Part shown: one piece after another, positions 24,608-34,515 of the stretch
How positions within the stretch are numbered: the stretch's first letter is position 1
How the letters are laid out: each line of letters begins with the position of its first letter
NCBI GenBank assembly: GCA_023213315.1
Contig: JAKCPI010001563.1
Location: 310,001 to 374,000 of the forward strand
DNA: 64,000 nucleotides
From: Euborellia annulipes
Lineage: Eukaryota; Arthropoda; Insecta; Dermaptera; Anisolabididae
Direction of reading: 5' to 3'
The notes under the pieces: generated by a model
What the model was told of the DNA's origin: nothing
The model's input: only the letters and a program-made list of their open reading frames with translations
Databases searched by the model: none
Position numbers and translations under genes: made by a program

Positions 24608-27340
24608 ATATATATATAACGAATAAGAATAGTTTAATTTCATATATTTATATTGCCTTTATGTTTCTCAAGTAACCAAAAATTTGTAAGTTTATGTTTT
24701 TAAGAGAAACATAGAATTAATTCATTGAGGATTACTGTCGTGAAATTAATTTCCAGTCAAGTATTAGTCCGTTTTGTCAATTTTTCAAAGCCTGTGTAAT
24801 GGTATCATCCGCAGTACAAGTAACGGTTATTATACAAATCGTTACAAATTCCTTTTCAATATGAACAAAAATCAATAGAAATCATATATATATATATATA
24901 TATAATTTGTGTTCATGGTGAGCTTCTTTACTATCACATTTTGAATAGAAATTTTGACGATTTACATAAAAACCGTTAGGGTGATGTCATCACACTGGCA
25001 TCGAAATATTTGGCTGAAGAAAATTATTTGTTAATTAAAACAACTTAAGGAAACTTCTTAGTATAATGATCTTAGTATAGAAAGACTTGAACACAAACAA
25101 ATCTATATAATGATAATAAAAACAAACCGATGTGATGCGCCAGAGCTTGAGGTTTAACAATCTTTTCACATATTTCACACACAACAGTATAAAATGGGTC
25201 AAATTCTGGATAAAGTCCATAAATATGTATATCTGAAAAAAAAAGAAAAAAATCAACATTAGACTATATAAATTAAATTTAAAGAATAAGTCTTAACTTA
25301 AAGATTTAGACGATATAATTTTTACAATAGATTCAATTTCAATCAAATAAATATTTATTGTTTTAAAAAATTTAATAAAAAGATTGAAAATTTTGATCCC
25401 CTTTGTTTGTAGTTGTTACGTTCAAACCAATTACGATATAGCATACAATGAGTCTCAGCAAATAGATAACATTACGTTTATTTACAATCAGAATTTAAAT
25501 ACAACAATGCAACAATGATCTCCAAGGCCTCCTTGTATGTCCATACACTACAGTTTCAGTTAATCCAATGAAAACAGAGGACTCTCACTCACTCGTCCTC
25601 AGTAGAAAAATTTTATTTTGACAAAGGAGGTTTCGCGAGTGACTCAATTTTTTTTTCATCCAAATGCTTAAAATGGTAAAAGAATTATATTTTAACTATT
25701 AGTTTTAACAGACTGAAAAAATTCATGTAGATACATTATTAATTAATAATTCTAATACTATGATAAAAAATTATGGCGAAATTTAGTTATCACAATTTTA
25801 ATTAAAGTATCTATTTCGATTCACTTAATAGTTAATTAATCTTTCTAGCCAATTTCTGGAATTGTTCTTAGTCCACTTCCAAGCTTAGTTGCCTGCGTAG
25901 GATGTCCTGAATTTATTCCAAATATCATTTTGTTTTTGATGGTGGGAAGTAGGTCGATTTTAATTTTTCCCAAAGACTTGAATAAATTCAGGAAACTGAA
26001 TAAAATCATTAAAGGCGGCTTTATGAAATCTTTCAAGAAATGTTAAAAAGATAAGTGATACGGTGGGGGGGGGGGGGGGCATCAAAAAAGTATTATGCCC
26101 CCGGGCACTATTTATGAGGCTACGCCACTGGATAAAAATATATCAAGATAAATTTTTAAGTTAAAAAATGAAAATTGACAGCTTTTGGCTAAATAAATTT
26201 TATATTCCCATCCTCATGATATTAAATTAAAATAAAAAAATTCATTTTAATATGTTATATTATTATACAAAATAGTGGTAATGATAAGAGAATATCCAGT
26301 GCTCAGGGGCCCACATCTTATGGATACGTGAACGGCGACCACGAGCTGCCCGAGCAGGGACTGGCAGTCCTGTTCTTTACATGCTTGTCCCTTCCTTCTA
26401 TATTTTCAACAGGCGTCAGACATTGCGACGGGCCGGCCTGTTCTATTTCTTCCGGTCGCAAAAAAACCCATTCCGCCGACCCCACACTGCGGGAAGGCGG
26501 GAGGCTATGAAAGAAGAAGTTAAGCGAAATCCAAAAACTTAGATTGAGTCAAGCCTCCGTTTTCGTTTTTCTTTTCCTTTGTCACAAAATTATAACGTTA
26601 AATGAAATCAAGATTGTTGTTCTATTTTAAAGGGTCATGGCTGCGTGACGGATATTTTTAAGCAAAGTAACCAACGGCTGTAAAATTTCTTGCACAGTTT
26701 TGTCTGTGAAAAAAATCTTTTGTTTAGAAAATCATCATACCTTTTGATCACAAAAATATATATATATATATATATATGTTATGTTATTTTATGCTACAAT
26801 ATATATATATATATATATATATACGTAGGTAAGTTTTCTCGCGTAAAGTCAAAACCTAACCCGAGAAAACTTCCGCCTGATGTCCTTTTTATTTGGCAGA
26901 TATTTAGAGGCGCATGACGTGCCCCATCATCAGCGACGAATTGAATATTTCAATTCTGCACAAGACACAGAGCAGAGCGGACATTTGCTTATTCAAGGCA
27001 CCTCCTAATATGTTTAATGTCCCAAAGACATTTATAAAATTTAGACTAAACCCACCATATATATATATATATCCCCCCACGGCAAAGGTGGGGGGGGGGG
27101 TTTTTTCCCCCCCCCATATCTGCCAAATAAAAAAGACGTCAGTAGGGGCGATAATTGCTGGTTTATTTGGTCTCCAACATCAAGATTAAAATTTTATTTA
27201 AAAAAAGATAAAATTCATTTATCAATCACATCGTTGGCTAATTAGAATTGAGATATTATAAATAAATAAGGTAAACATATAATATTTTTATAATTATAAA
27301 CGGTATGAACGGTTACAAAAATGTTTTCCCATTCCTATTG

Positions 27341-27374
<34 letters not shown>

Positions 27375-29257
27375 TAAGCGATGTTTTCTCGGAATAAGTC
27401 TCTTTGGTTGTTGAGATTTACTCGACGTTTCGGCTCTTCTTTTTGAGCCATTTTCTAGAGGGAGTCTCACCCACCCCCCCCCCCCGTTATTTATTAATAT
27501 CTGAAAATTGAAATTTATTTTTATAATATAAAATTTCTAATTCACTTTCTTTTTATTTCCATTTATTCTCGACTTAAATTCAAAATCTTAAACTATTTCC
27601 AAATATATAAATTTATTTATTAAATAACAAACTTTTTAACTAAATTTATATCTTTTTATATTTATTATAAAGACATTTAAACTATTTTAAAAGGTAAAAA
27701 TAATTTTCCACTAATACTTGAAGGAAGAAAATAAACCTCTATCATTTATTATTAGACTTTCTTGCTAAAAGAACCAATGGATTGGAACCTTTGCTGGATC
27801 CATCTCTGATCAATTTAATGGAACACAAAAAAATATAAGTGTCATAGTTACACAAAATAATTTATATTCAAATTGATAGAATTAATACAGCCATACACAA
27901 TAGAAAAATTATATGTATTCTTTACATCGAGCTCCAAAAAGTTCCAACTTTTAAAAAAAAGCCTCAAGCAAGACAAACGGAAACCTCTGAGGCATCCACC
28001 AAAGAGAACACCAACACTCCGATTGGCAGCAGGCAGTTGAGGCCACGAAGTCAACTTAAATCAAACACAATCAACCTTCCTTCTGATCTCGGAGACAAAC
28101 CCAAACTTCTGAGACATCCCCTAAACAGATCTGGGCACCAGCAAGATTTCAATCCCGTAAACAACCATCCTCCACCATTACCTCCTAACCCCCCTCTATC
28201 TCTCTCTCTTGAAAATGGTCCAAAAGGAGATCCGAAACTTCGAGTAAATCTCAACAACCAACTCGACTTAACCCGAGAAAACTTATCTTCGCATACACCG
28301 CCGCGGAAGCCTTCCATAACATATATATATATATATAAAATATATATATGCGAAGATAAGTTTTCTCAGATCCTTCGCATACACTTGGTCAAGGAAGCCT
28401 TCCAAGAGCATATAAAATTGAATGAATATATATATATATATATATATAATGGAAAGTGAAAGGTGAAGCAAATTTTGTTTTTATATAATAAAAATTGAAT
28501 GGAATTTTAGAATAGTTACATAAAAAATAAGACTAAAGATAAATTATTTGTTTAATAAATTCAACTCTTTCATGTCAATATTAACACGTTAAGTGAATAT
28601 AATGCTATCGTTACACCAGCAATTATTTTGTTTATATTATTATCAATTTATTTTAACAAACAATAAGCAGAAAGGTTTAAATGTTAAAGATGAACTTTGC
28701 ATTAATACAAGGAACGAGAAAGACTTGACATTTTCCTTTGTTATAATATTTGCTAATCAACTGATGTAAGATAGACAAAATAATTACTTGTTTTCTTCTC
28801 TTTTTACCTCCTCATCAACTTAGCTTGTTTTCTAATTTTAAACAAAGACATAAAAATGATATATTTTTTGTTATTTATTTATTGACACAGTATGTTTGGG
28901 GTTTTTTCAGGTTACCTTCTCTTGGCAGTAACTTCACCTCTTCACCCCGAGTCGCCCTATAGTCGTCATCTTCTAATAAATCTAAAAATAAGCAGAAAAT
29001 ATGCGAATTAAAGGAAAAAATGTGAGCAAAAAAGAACAAGGTACATGACCTTTTATGTGAATTTTATAATTAATATTATATATAAATTAGAATGCAATGT
29101 GTTCGGTGAGTTACTTACAATCTGGATTTGTTTTTTCAATGAATTCGAAAAACTCATTCCACGGCCTCCCATGAAACTTTAACATCGCCTCTGCCAGGTC
29201 CACCATTTTACGATCCTTTTCGTTTGCAATATCTTGCGTGACGTCACTTTCCTTCAG
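18859..29257 (-). CDS. Atxn7: Ataxin-7 homologue (SAGA deubiquitinase-module anchor), nine exons, ~671 codons
   Basis: Spliced gene read on the minus strand. Exons (window coordinates, 5' to 3'): 29257-29119, 28981-28916, 25232-25128, 23957-23248, 23164-22784, 22712-22616, 21360-20953, 19863-19796, 18900-18859. Each junction is GT-AG and all phases match, giving an unbroken frame that ends in TGA at 18859. Diagnostic parts are an N-terminal 'GRPWNEF' block, a zinc-finger segment with 'FYTVVCEICEKIVKPQAL', the SCA7 domain with 'FDPDRHCG', and a downstream 'LCTFGNRKIG' block. In this family (human ATXN7, yeast Sgf73) the protein tethers the USP22/Ubp8 deubiquitinase module to SAGA in the nucleus, acting on H2B ubiquitin. 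No polyglutamine tract is visible. The initiator is unsure: an in-frame ATG with good context lies at 29206-29204, or an upstream exon exists beyond 29260. Introns are full of repeats. Confidence 0.9.
19796..19863 (-). CDS. Atxn7: Atxn7 exon 8
   Basis: 68-nt exon bounded by a strong acceptor (TTCTTTGCAG) and donor (CGGTAAGAG). Entered in phase 1 it encodes 'QQITYFTTPVAFQQIPVHLG'. One other frame is closed by TAA, so phase selects this reading. It leaves in phase 0, as the last exon requires. Confidence 0.75.
19969..20270 (-). mobile_element. tRNA-derived SINE with 14-bp target duplication
   Basis: GGCAGTCATATATA flanks it exactly (19955-19968 and 20271-20284). Reading on the minus strand, the head has a box-A-like CTAGCACCGATTAACAC and a perfect box B, GGGTTCGATTCCC (20226-20214), then a tRNA-unrelated body and a tail of TTATTATTTTTTTC. 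Inserted in Atxn7 intron 7 on the same strand as the gene. Confidence 0.85.
20285..20623. mobile_element. GC-rich MITE with 25-bp TIRs
   Basis: Left arm 20285-20309 starts AAGCCGGATATCCACTACG; right arm 20599-20623 ends CGTAGTGGATACACGGCTT; 22 of 25 positions are complementary. Much more GC- and CpG-rich than its surroundings, so probably a recent arrival or from a different base composition. Open frames of 80-135 codons across it and the adjoining SINE are not genes. It lies in Atxn7 intron 7. Confidence 0.75.
20953..21360 (-). CDS. Atxn7: Atxn7 exon 7
   Basis: 408-nt exon, phase 1 to phase 1 (135 whole codons). It is Ser/Thr/Lys-rich with 'SKRTKRKSTTIPSATTTKPE', probably disordered with a nuclear-localisation-like basic cluster. 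The donor is AAAG|GTATTT; the alternative site six bases earlier (TCA|GTAAAA) would break the phase needed by the next exon. The frame stays open for some distance into the intron, which is fortuitous. Confidence 0.75.
21443..21671. mobile_element. Near-perfect inverted repeat with hammerhead-like cores, Atxn7 intron 6
   Basis: Arms of about 100 bp (TTAAATATACAAATTAAACA against its complement) around a short spacer at 21549-21563. Minus-strand core 21548-21515: stem I CACTT/AAGTG, CTGATGA, stem II, GAA then the 8-base palindrome ATACGTAT, then C. Plus-strand core 21564-21597 has the better stem II (GACAA/TTGTC) but a broken stem I. Confidence 0.78.
22164..22536. mobile_element. Long inverted repeat with hammerhead-like cores, Atxn7 intron 6
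   Basis: Arms of about 175 bp (ATCAAGGAAAGGTTGCAGG ... CCTTTCCTTGAT) meeting near 22345 (GAGAGATGTTTGAATGATCT). Minus-strand core 22264-22233: stem I TTGGGCC/GGCCCAA (7 bp), CTGAAGA, stem II decayed, GAAACGTC. Plus-strand core 22433-22464: stem I with 7 of 8 pairs, an extra T before GAAA. The AATAAAATATTT downstream of each core is kept. Confidence 0.8.
22616..22712 (-). CDS. Atxn7: Atxn7 exon 6, conserved CTFG block
   Basis: 97-nt exon, phase 0 in and phase 1 out, with acceptor TTTCTACAG and donor GGTAAAAA. It encodes 'LCTFGNRKIGTLLDPDRRTS' and a short continuation. The 'CTFGxRxIG' segment followed by an 'xDRR' motif resembles the conserved block C-terminal to SCA7 in animal ataxin-7 proteins. 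Confidence 0.82.
22784..23164 (-). CDS. Atxn7: Atxn7 exon 5
   Basis: 381-nt exon, phase 0 to phase 0, with acceptor TGTTTCAG and donor GTATGT. It encodes 127 residues starting 'IPNQKPVIIKAEIEEQQEKE', then Ser/Thr/Pro-rich linker sequence, ending 'WVRSPPQPLA'. No domain is recognisable in the linker; membership rests on phase, strand and the conserved block that follows. Confidence 0.82.
23248..23957 (-). CDS. Atxn7: Atxn7 exon 4 with the SCA7 domain
   Basis: 710-nt exon (phase 1 in, phase 0 out). It begins with a Ser/Gly/Lys-rich low-complexity stretch and a Pro-rich region, then a basic run 'NNKKRKCLKVVEFDPDRHCG' leading into the SCA7 domain at about 23493-23341. The domain keeps the zinc-binding Cys/His set in 'DRHCG', 'ICTRSLTC', 'THSLSSRR' and the signature 'HFDILLAEH'. 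In the family this domain contacts the nucleosome. The exon ends in a Ser/Thr-rich tail and a donor directly followed by a long poly-T intron start (poly-A on the plus strand at 23229-23246). Two acceptors are possible three bases apart; only the one at 23958 keeps frame with exon 3. Confidence 0.93.
24101..24476. mobile_element. Long inverted repeat with degenerate hammerhead-like cores, Atxn7 intron 3
   Basis: Arms of about 170 bp (GTAGAAAATAAAAGGTCGAG and complement) with a centre near 24290. Cores at 24194-24172 (-) and 24384-24416 (+): CATGAAGA replaces CTGAAGA (one inserted base), GGTCG/CGACC stem II, GAAACGTC, AGC/GCT stem I. It would form a very long hairpin in the Atxn7 pre-mRNA. Confidence 0.75.
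24572..24618. repeat. (TA)n microsatellite
   Basis: Largest of many TA tracts, in Atxn7 intron 3. Others: 1276-1294, 8799-8820, 24883-24904, 26756-26776, 26800-26822, 27344-27371, 28320-28337, 28425-28449, 43986-44006, 44503-44530 and 46398-46423. Confidence 0.9.
25128..25232 (-). CDS. Atxn7: Atxn7 exon 3, zinc-finger segment
   Basis: 105-nt exon (phase 1 in, phase 1 out) with acceptor TTTTCAG and donor GGTTTG. The 35 codons encode 'IYGLYPEFDPFYTVVCEIC' followed by 'EKIVKPQALAHHI', with the Cys-x2-Cys pair and the downstream histidine of the ataxin-7 zinc finger; the last histidine ('DSH') falls in the next exon. In the family this segment packs against the DUB module. The other open frame on this strand (225 bases, hydrophobic) is a shadow. 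Confidence 0.88.
26060..26128. mobile_element. Solo hAT-like end with G-run
   Basis: A G-run of about 15 followed by CCCCCGGGCACTATT and ending GGCTACGCCACTG, the complement of a CAGTGGCGTAGCC terminus. No partner end found nearby. Confidence 0.45.
26290..26530 (+). other. GC-richer segment, repeat-like
   Basis: Lies in Atxn7 intron 2. GCGACCACGAGCTGCCCGAG and its lead-in resemble the segment at 57975-58030 (GCATGGCAACCACGAGCT), suggesting two copies of an unnamed repeat. The 60-codon open frame is not convincing. Confidence 0.35.
27376..28470. mobile_element. Complex of inverted hammerhead-like fragments and TA repeats
   Basis: A minus-strand fragment at 27458-27376 (CTAGAAA, TGGCTC...GAGCC, GAAACGTCGAGTAAATCTCA) and a plus-strand relative at 28206-28290 (CTTGAAA ... 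CCGAAACTTCGAGTAAATCT) share the segment after the core. GAGAAAACTTATCTTCGCAT at 28273-28292 is repeated inverted at 28348-28368 around a TA microsatellite. The related GAGAAAACTT ends recur at 26838-26875. Open frames across here are repeat artefacts; 27480-28000 between them is AT-rich with nothing recognisable. Confidence 0.55.
28916..28981 (-). CDS. Atxn7: Atxn7 exon 2
   Basis: 66-nt exon between acceptor TTTTTAG and donor GGTAAC, entering and leaving in phase 1 (21 whole codons plus split codons). It encodes 'LLEDDDYRATRGEEVKLLPR' and ends in the E of the family motif that continues into the next exon as 'ED-IHIYG', equivalent to 'REDMPIFG' in vertebrate ataxin-7. Confidence 0.85.
29119..29257 (-). 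CDS. Atxn7: Atxn7 exon 1 of those found (N-terminal block)
   Basis: Ends at a strong donor (GTAAGT at 29118-29113), phase 1. It encodes an acidic/basic lead-in and 'MLKFHGRPWNEFFEFI', which matches the conserved N-terminal block of ataxin-7 proteins around 'GxPWS'. A CAG acceptor at 29260-29258 with a TACTGAT branch-like site about 16 bases upstream would make it an internal exon; a second in-frame acceptor would start it at 29251. An in-frame TGA just upstream of the acceptor rules out read-through. Alternatively translation begins at ATG 29206-29204, which has A at -3 and G at +4. Confidence 0.8.
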
Positions 29258-30350
29258 CTGATCAAGACATCAGTAAATTATTTTATAAGCACTTGTTAAA
29301 AGTAAATATAAAAATGATTTCCATGAGTTGATTTGAGAAAATTTCCTCATATGCTCTCATCTTGTCTCTTTTAAACATAAGCCGAAGAAAACGGTTAAAA
29401 TAAAACTTTTATCAAATAAATAAAATATCCCGAATTTATAAACTAAAAAGTTTTTTTTATAAATAATTCAAAAAATGAAAAACTCTTCTGATTAGTAGAT
29501 GGAGAGGTAGAGTTGGAAATGATAACGGTTCGCCATATTTGTTCCCATATGTATCTATTATATACATATATAACTACTCTATATAGCATTGTAAAGGATC
29601 TAGTTTTTTAGTAATCGATAATTAATCATCACTGAGCATTCAAATTGGTTTAATAGGAAAGAAACAATTTTTCTTTTATTTTTATTTTACATGGGGGAGA
29701 ATTTTTATTGTAAAATATTCATAGTAATATCTTACTCCTTTCTCTTGCCCAGCTTTCTCTATGTTGTCTCTCCTCTCCCAATCTTCTCCTAATTACGCCA
29801 TTTAAATAAATCCTCCCACTATTTTTTCAAGTTATTTAATTGAATTTAACATTTTTATCATTTTAATTTAAACACATTTTTACTAAAATTAGATAAATTT
29901 TATAAATATTTTGAAAAATTTTTCTGCCAATTTTGAAAATTTTTTTTACTAATATTAGGAGAGAAGTTGGTGTTTATGTTCAAAATAAGGAGGGGCAAGT
30001 ATAGAAGAATAAAATAAGCCTATAAAGGATTGATGTTGGACAAATAAATTTCCTTTTTAAAAAATTTTATAATTACAAAAGGCGTTTTGAAATTGCTGTA
30101 GAAACTAACAGGATGTTAATAAGTCATTTATACAGTCTTCTTATCCAATTCTATGACCAAGGGTTGCAACTCGCAGAGTTTAACAGCTGAAAATTCGCCA
30201 GTGTCGGCACACCGCGTCGCTAGCGTCGCATCTTGACTCCGCCCACCAAACCCCTTCCCTTCGTTTCAGCTGCGTTTGTTTCCATTCTATTTACACATGT
30301 TTTCTGAACCTCTTGTGTTCATTCTAAAACAAATTTCTTTTTCTTTGAAT

Positions 30351-30612
30351 CAGGGGCGTATATAGAAATTTTTTTCGGGGGGGGCCCGAACTCAAAAATT
30401 TTTCTGCGGAAAATTTTTTTTTTAAGAAACTATATTTTTTTTCACATAAAACTTTTTGCGGAACATTTTTTCTGTTGAGGAACCCAAGTTGACCATCCTG
30501 CGGAAAAATTTGTTGCGCTGATGTCTGTATATCCCTATATATGTATATGTGCTTGGAAAATTTCGGGGGGGGGGGGGGCGTGCCCCCTCGCCCTCCCTTA
30601 TATACGCCCCTG
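30351..30612. mobile_element. hAT-type MITE, duplication CTTTGAAT
   Basis: CAGGGGCGTATATAGAAATT at the left and TATATACGCCCCTG at the right; octamer CTTTGAAT on both sides (30343-30350, 30613-30620). G-runs at both subtermini and three repeats of a TGCGGAA-type motif inside. Same family as 35253-35505. Confidence 0.93.
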
Positions 30613-30669
30613 CTTTGAATTAACAGTTTTTTTTAAGATGTTTTTCTTTTTTTTAAATCCACATATATA

Positions 30670-30905
30670 AGGAACCAAGGGGGGGAGAGGGGTCCGCCCC
30701 AGGCCCCGAGCCGGTATAGGTCCCCAAATATTTGTCTTTGAGAGGACCCGGGGCCCTCAAGGCTCAGGAAAAAACCAAAAAATTTAGATTAAAAAAAAAA
30801 ATGTAATGAAAATTTGTCTACGAGAGGGCTCGAAGCTCTTGGGACTCAGGGATATACGGTATTATAAAAATATTTTTGTGTATGGAAGAGAGGGATATTT
30901 AAAAA
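30670..30905 (+). mobile_element. Fragment related to the 17.0-kb hAT MITE
   Basis: Shares GAGAGGACCCGGGGCCCTCA and CAGGGATATACGGTATTATA-type segments with 16995-17260, without its ends. Confidence 0.5.
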
Positions 30906-31613
30906 TGAGTTCGCCTCCCTTGCTTCCCCCCCCCCCCCACCTGAAAAAAATTCTCAAATTAGGGCGAAGCAGGGAGGCGAAGCCATGCTTCAAACTCTCC
31001 CTGGTGGCTGGTGGGAGAACTATTTGAACATTTTGACAGCCTTTCCAATCTATATTATCTATGTCTTTGACGTTAAAAATTCAATTAATATCAAAATTAT
31101 AAAATAATTTAAAAGAAATTAAATTTTTTATTAAATAAATATATTTTAAAAAGTCACTTTAATAAATTAAACAAACTTCATATATTTGGAGAGTTTATCA
31201 GGCCATTTGTTAAACACTTTTGCCTTCTCTTCTTTCTTACTGCTTCCTACGTGTATGAATAGGATTAGCAAAATTCAATAAATGTCAAATTGAAAAATTT
31301 CATTTTAAAATTTTTTAATAAGTAAAACGAAATCAAAACGTTTGAAATAATAAAACCTTCAAATGATCATCTCTCCTCTAATTTTCCATTAAATACGAAT
31401 ATATTTATATCATTTTATAGTATATTATTTTCCATGAATAACCTCCATTAAGTTAAAATGTTGGTTAAAAATATTTTTAAACAATTAGCTATTTTCCTAT
31501 CAAATAAGAAAATAATGTTTTATATTACACAATAATTCATTTAATTATTCAAATGAATATTTTTTTTTTTTTAATTTAAATTATTCTAACTTAAATTCAA
31601 CATTTATATAAAT

Positions 31614-31860
31614 TTTACTTTCTCTTTCTCTATATATTTCATATATAGTTACATATATATAAGTATTGCTATCATGTCAAAAATTCGATGTCGATATTTT
31701 GATTGAGAGACCTATACATGCTTTGAGGTCCCTGAGTCCAAAAAAATGGGTCCCGCAAATTGGTCTGTGTGTCTGTGGACATTTTTAAGCATGAAGGAAA
31801 TGAGCTACGAGGTTGAAATTTATATTAAACCAATGAAGTACGTGGCTGTTGATTTACATA
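31614..31860 (+). repeat. Copy of the hairpin-ended repeat family, 5' part
   Basis: Hairpin with an expanded TATATA loop, then TCAAAAATTCGATGTCGATA, GGGTCCCGCAAATTGGTCTG and GAGCTACGAGGTTGAAATTT. It ends where the inverted hammerhead element (31876) begins, the third case of this adjacency. A 32325-32440 fragment of the family follows on the other side. Confidence 0.75.
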
Positions 31861-31875
31861 CAAGGAAGGAAGCAG

Positions 31876-32283
31876 AAGCAGCCAAAAATTAGAGCCTCCG
31901 ATTTTATTACAATTAATGAGACGTTTCGAGAAAACTTAATTTTCTCATCATCAGTCTTTCAAATTGTATCTGTCCCGGAGTTGTTAAAAGGGCATTTATA
32001 AATACATTTATTATGTATTTTCTTTATCGGTGAGTTATTCATTGACTTGTTCAGTGAACATTCTCACTGAACAAGTCAATGAATAAATAACTCCCATATA
32101 TATATATAAATAACGCCCATAAATAGAATACATAATAAATATATTGAGCCCTTTTAGCAACTCCGGGACAGATACAATTTGAAAGACTGATGATGAGAAA
32201 ATAAAGTTTTCTCGAAACGTCTCATTAATTGTAATAAAATCGGAGGCTTTAATTTTTGGCTGCTCATGCTTCCTTCCGTTATA
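31876..32283. mobile_element. Inverted-repeat element with two hammerhead-like cores
   Basis: About 180-bp arms around a centre near 32060 (ACTTGTTCAGTGAACATTCT region). Cores: minus strand 31954-31920, plus strand 32187-32221 (CTGATGA, T, GAGAAAA...TTTTCTC, GAAACGTC). Outside the core an AATTG/CAATT pairing could extend stem I. Both outer ends carry GCCTCCGATTTT / AAATCGGAGGC followed by 'GGCTGCTC..GCTTCCTTCC'. Confidence 0.78.
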
Positions 32284-32582
32284 TTAAAGTTAGGCACCCC
32301 CCCCCCCGAAGTCGTGAAAATAAGCTTTTAACAAAATCGGCCAAAATGTACTAGTACTTTACTGATGTACCTTTTCAGCTTTTTGCGATTGTCTCAAAAT
32401 TCGCCCCAACGATTTTGTTTAAAATTCATAAATCAATTATTTTTTAGATACTGTAGATGTAAATAAAGGTTTCTTGTTCAGTGGCGTCATTTGCGTCATT
32501 GGGCGCGAATGCCCCCCCCCTCCCCAAGGGCTCTGATTTTTATAAAATTTTATATTAGGTGCAGATCCGCCATTCTGCCAAT

Positions 32583-32767
32583 CAGGGCCGGACTAAGAGA
32601 TTTTTTGGGGGGGGGGGGGGCAAAATTTAATTTGCCGCCTCCTCCTTAAAATTTTCTATACAAAATTCAAATCATTTTACCTTTTTTTTAGCAAATAATT
32701 GCCCCCCCCTGATATCTGCCGCCCGGGGCACATGCACCCACTGCCCCCCCCCCTAGATCCGGCCCGG
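32583..32767. mobile_element. hAT-type MITE, duplication STGCCAAT
   Basis: CAGGGCCGGACTAAGAG at the left; the right end CCGGCCCGG is complementary over nine positions with one mismatch. Flanks CTGCCAAT and GTGCCAAT (7/8). G-run after the left end, C-runs before the right. Confidence 0.75.
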
Positions 32768-32999
32768 GTGCCAATTTAACTCGAAAACTGTGATTATTAG
32801 ATTCAAAGGCTTAGATTGATTCATTTTCCTTCTTGAATGTTGCCTAATTATAGGCGGTACCAGAAATCGTGTTTATATTTCCTGACTAATTATAAAAGAT
32901 AAAGATTTATCCCGATTATTATATTTTTTCCTGACTAATTAAGTGTTAGACCCTCGGAAGGTAAATTTTCATGAAAATATCGTATTTTTAAATATTTTT

Positions 33000-34065
33000 T
33001 TACTTTCTCTTAGCCTATATATGAAATATATAGGAGAGAAAGTATTGCGATCATGTCAAAAATTCGATGTCGAGATTTTGATGGATATACATGTTTTGAG
33101 GTCCCCTGAGTCCAAAAAGTGGGTCCCGCAAATTGGTCTGTGTGTGTGTGTGTATGTATTGTGTGTGTGTGTGTGTGTGCGTGCGTGTGTCTGTATGTGT
33201 GGACAGATTTTTAGCATGAAGGAATTGAGCTACCGGATTGAAATTTTATATTTAACTTAGGTACCTTCCCACACGCTCAAAATAAGCTTTTGAACAAAAT
33301 CGGCCAAAAAGTACTAGTACTTTACTGATGTACTTTTTCAGTTTTTTTCGATTTTCTCAAAATTCCCTCCAAGGATTTTTTTTAAAATTCAAAAATCAAT
33401 TATTTTTTTTAGATGCTCTTTAAAATGTATATTCTCATTTTGCCGTTGAAATCTTCTGAAGACCACTTTACTCTTGTTCTTCATAGGAAAGATAGAAATG
33501 GTTGCCATGGTAACGGAATTTAAATCTTTTTCTTTTTATTAGATGAAAAATCAATTATTATTTAAATTCCCATTTTTTTTAAATTTATTTGTGTCTTTAA
33601 TTGTTTCAAAGAAAACATATATGTCTCTCTCTCACTTGCAAACATTATCGTCTCTCTCTACTCTTTTTATTAAATTCCCTTTCCACCTTATCTTCGCATA
33701 GGCCTAATGTTAATTTCCTATAGGGATTTGTATGTTAATTTCGATTCAAAAGGGGGTCCCCTTTAGAACTTTTAGGCATTTAAAATTTTTTTTCCAATTC
33801 TTATGAAATTTTGTATTTATTTACGATTCTATATTGTGTATAAAATGTCCAAATATGAGATTAAAATTTTGAAAAATAACCATAGTTTATTTGAAGCAGT
33901 CAACATTTAAAATGCAAGTTTGAAACTAAGATGCTATCGGAAACTAAATATATCTCGACACAAAAAATCTGGTGTGACCAGCACAGTGCGCAACTTTCTC
34001 TTACCGAAGGGTAAGAGAAAGTTGTGTGCTGTGCGCCAGTCACACCAGATTTTTTTTCTTAAATG
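33000..34065 (+). repeat. Hairpin-ended dispersed repeat family, longest copy
   Basis: Starts with a terminal hairpin (33002-33043, ACTTTCTCTTAGCCTATATA paired with ATATATAGGAGAGAAAGT), then GTCAAAAATTCGATGTCGAG, a GTGTGT microsatellite (33140-33205), GAACAAAATCGGCCAAAAAG, CCACTTTACTCTTG, GGTTGCCATGGTAACG, and ends in a second hairpin (33976-34040, GTGCGCAACTTTCTCTTACC and its complement) followed by CAGTCACACCAGATTTTT. No protein frame. At least seven other copies or fragments in this window. Confidence 0.8.
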
Positions 34066-34388
34066 GGAGCAATCTTTTAAAAATAATTTTTTTTTTTTTT
34101 TGATTAGGAATTTTAGAGTTGAAGTTTATTTACCCCTGGTTGGTTCGGGCCCCTTCAGAAGGCCATTTCCACGGGGGTTTACCCCCTCTGTCTGTGGCTC
34201 TGATGCACACGCATTTTAAGAATTTTTTTTTCCTTTTTATAGGTTATTATGTCCTGAAAATTTAAGTATCCTTTTAATCTCCTTTATTTATTATATTTAT
34301 TTGGTTTCAAACTAAAAGCCTTACAAAAAAAAAAAACTTTAGATCTATTTGTTAAAAAAAAATCAAATATTGAAAATATTTAACAAGA

Positions 34389-34515
34389 GTGTGGGTGTTT
34401 ATTTTTATTGGCGAGGCCAAGCCCCCAGTAATCGAACCCAGGATCTCTAGCCTTTCCGGTGTTCTGTCCATTGCACCAGGCCACCGGACCCTCGACTCTA
34501 CACCAATAAAACTCA
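34389..34515 (-). mobile_element. tRNA-derived SINE fragment
   Basis: On the minus strand GGCCTGGTGCAATGGACAG (box-A region) is followed by CTGGGTTCGATTACTGG (box B) at normal tRNA spacing, then GGCTTGGCCTCGCC and an A-rich tail. A fortuitous open frame overlaps. Different sequence from the 20.1-kb and 54.9-kb SINEs. Confidence 0.65.

Noticed and set aside
25845..26036. Minus-strand 63-codon frame inside Atxn7 intron 2
   Set aside because: No splice sites in phase with the flanking exons, which already join correctly.
28037..28471. 140-codon plus-strand frame and overlapping minus-strand frames
   Set aside because: Span TA microsatellites and hammerhead-repeat fragments, with 'IYIYIY' runs; no domain.
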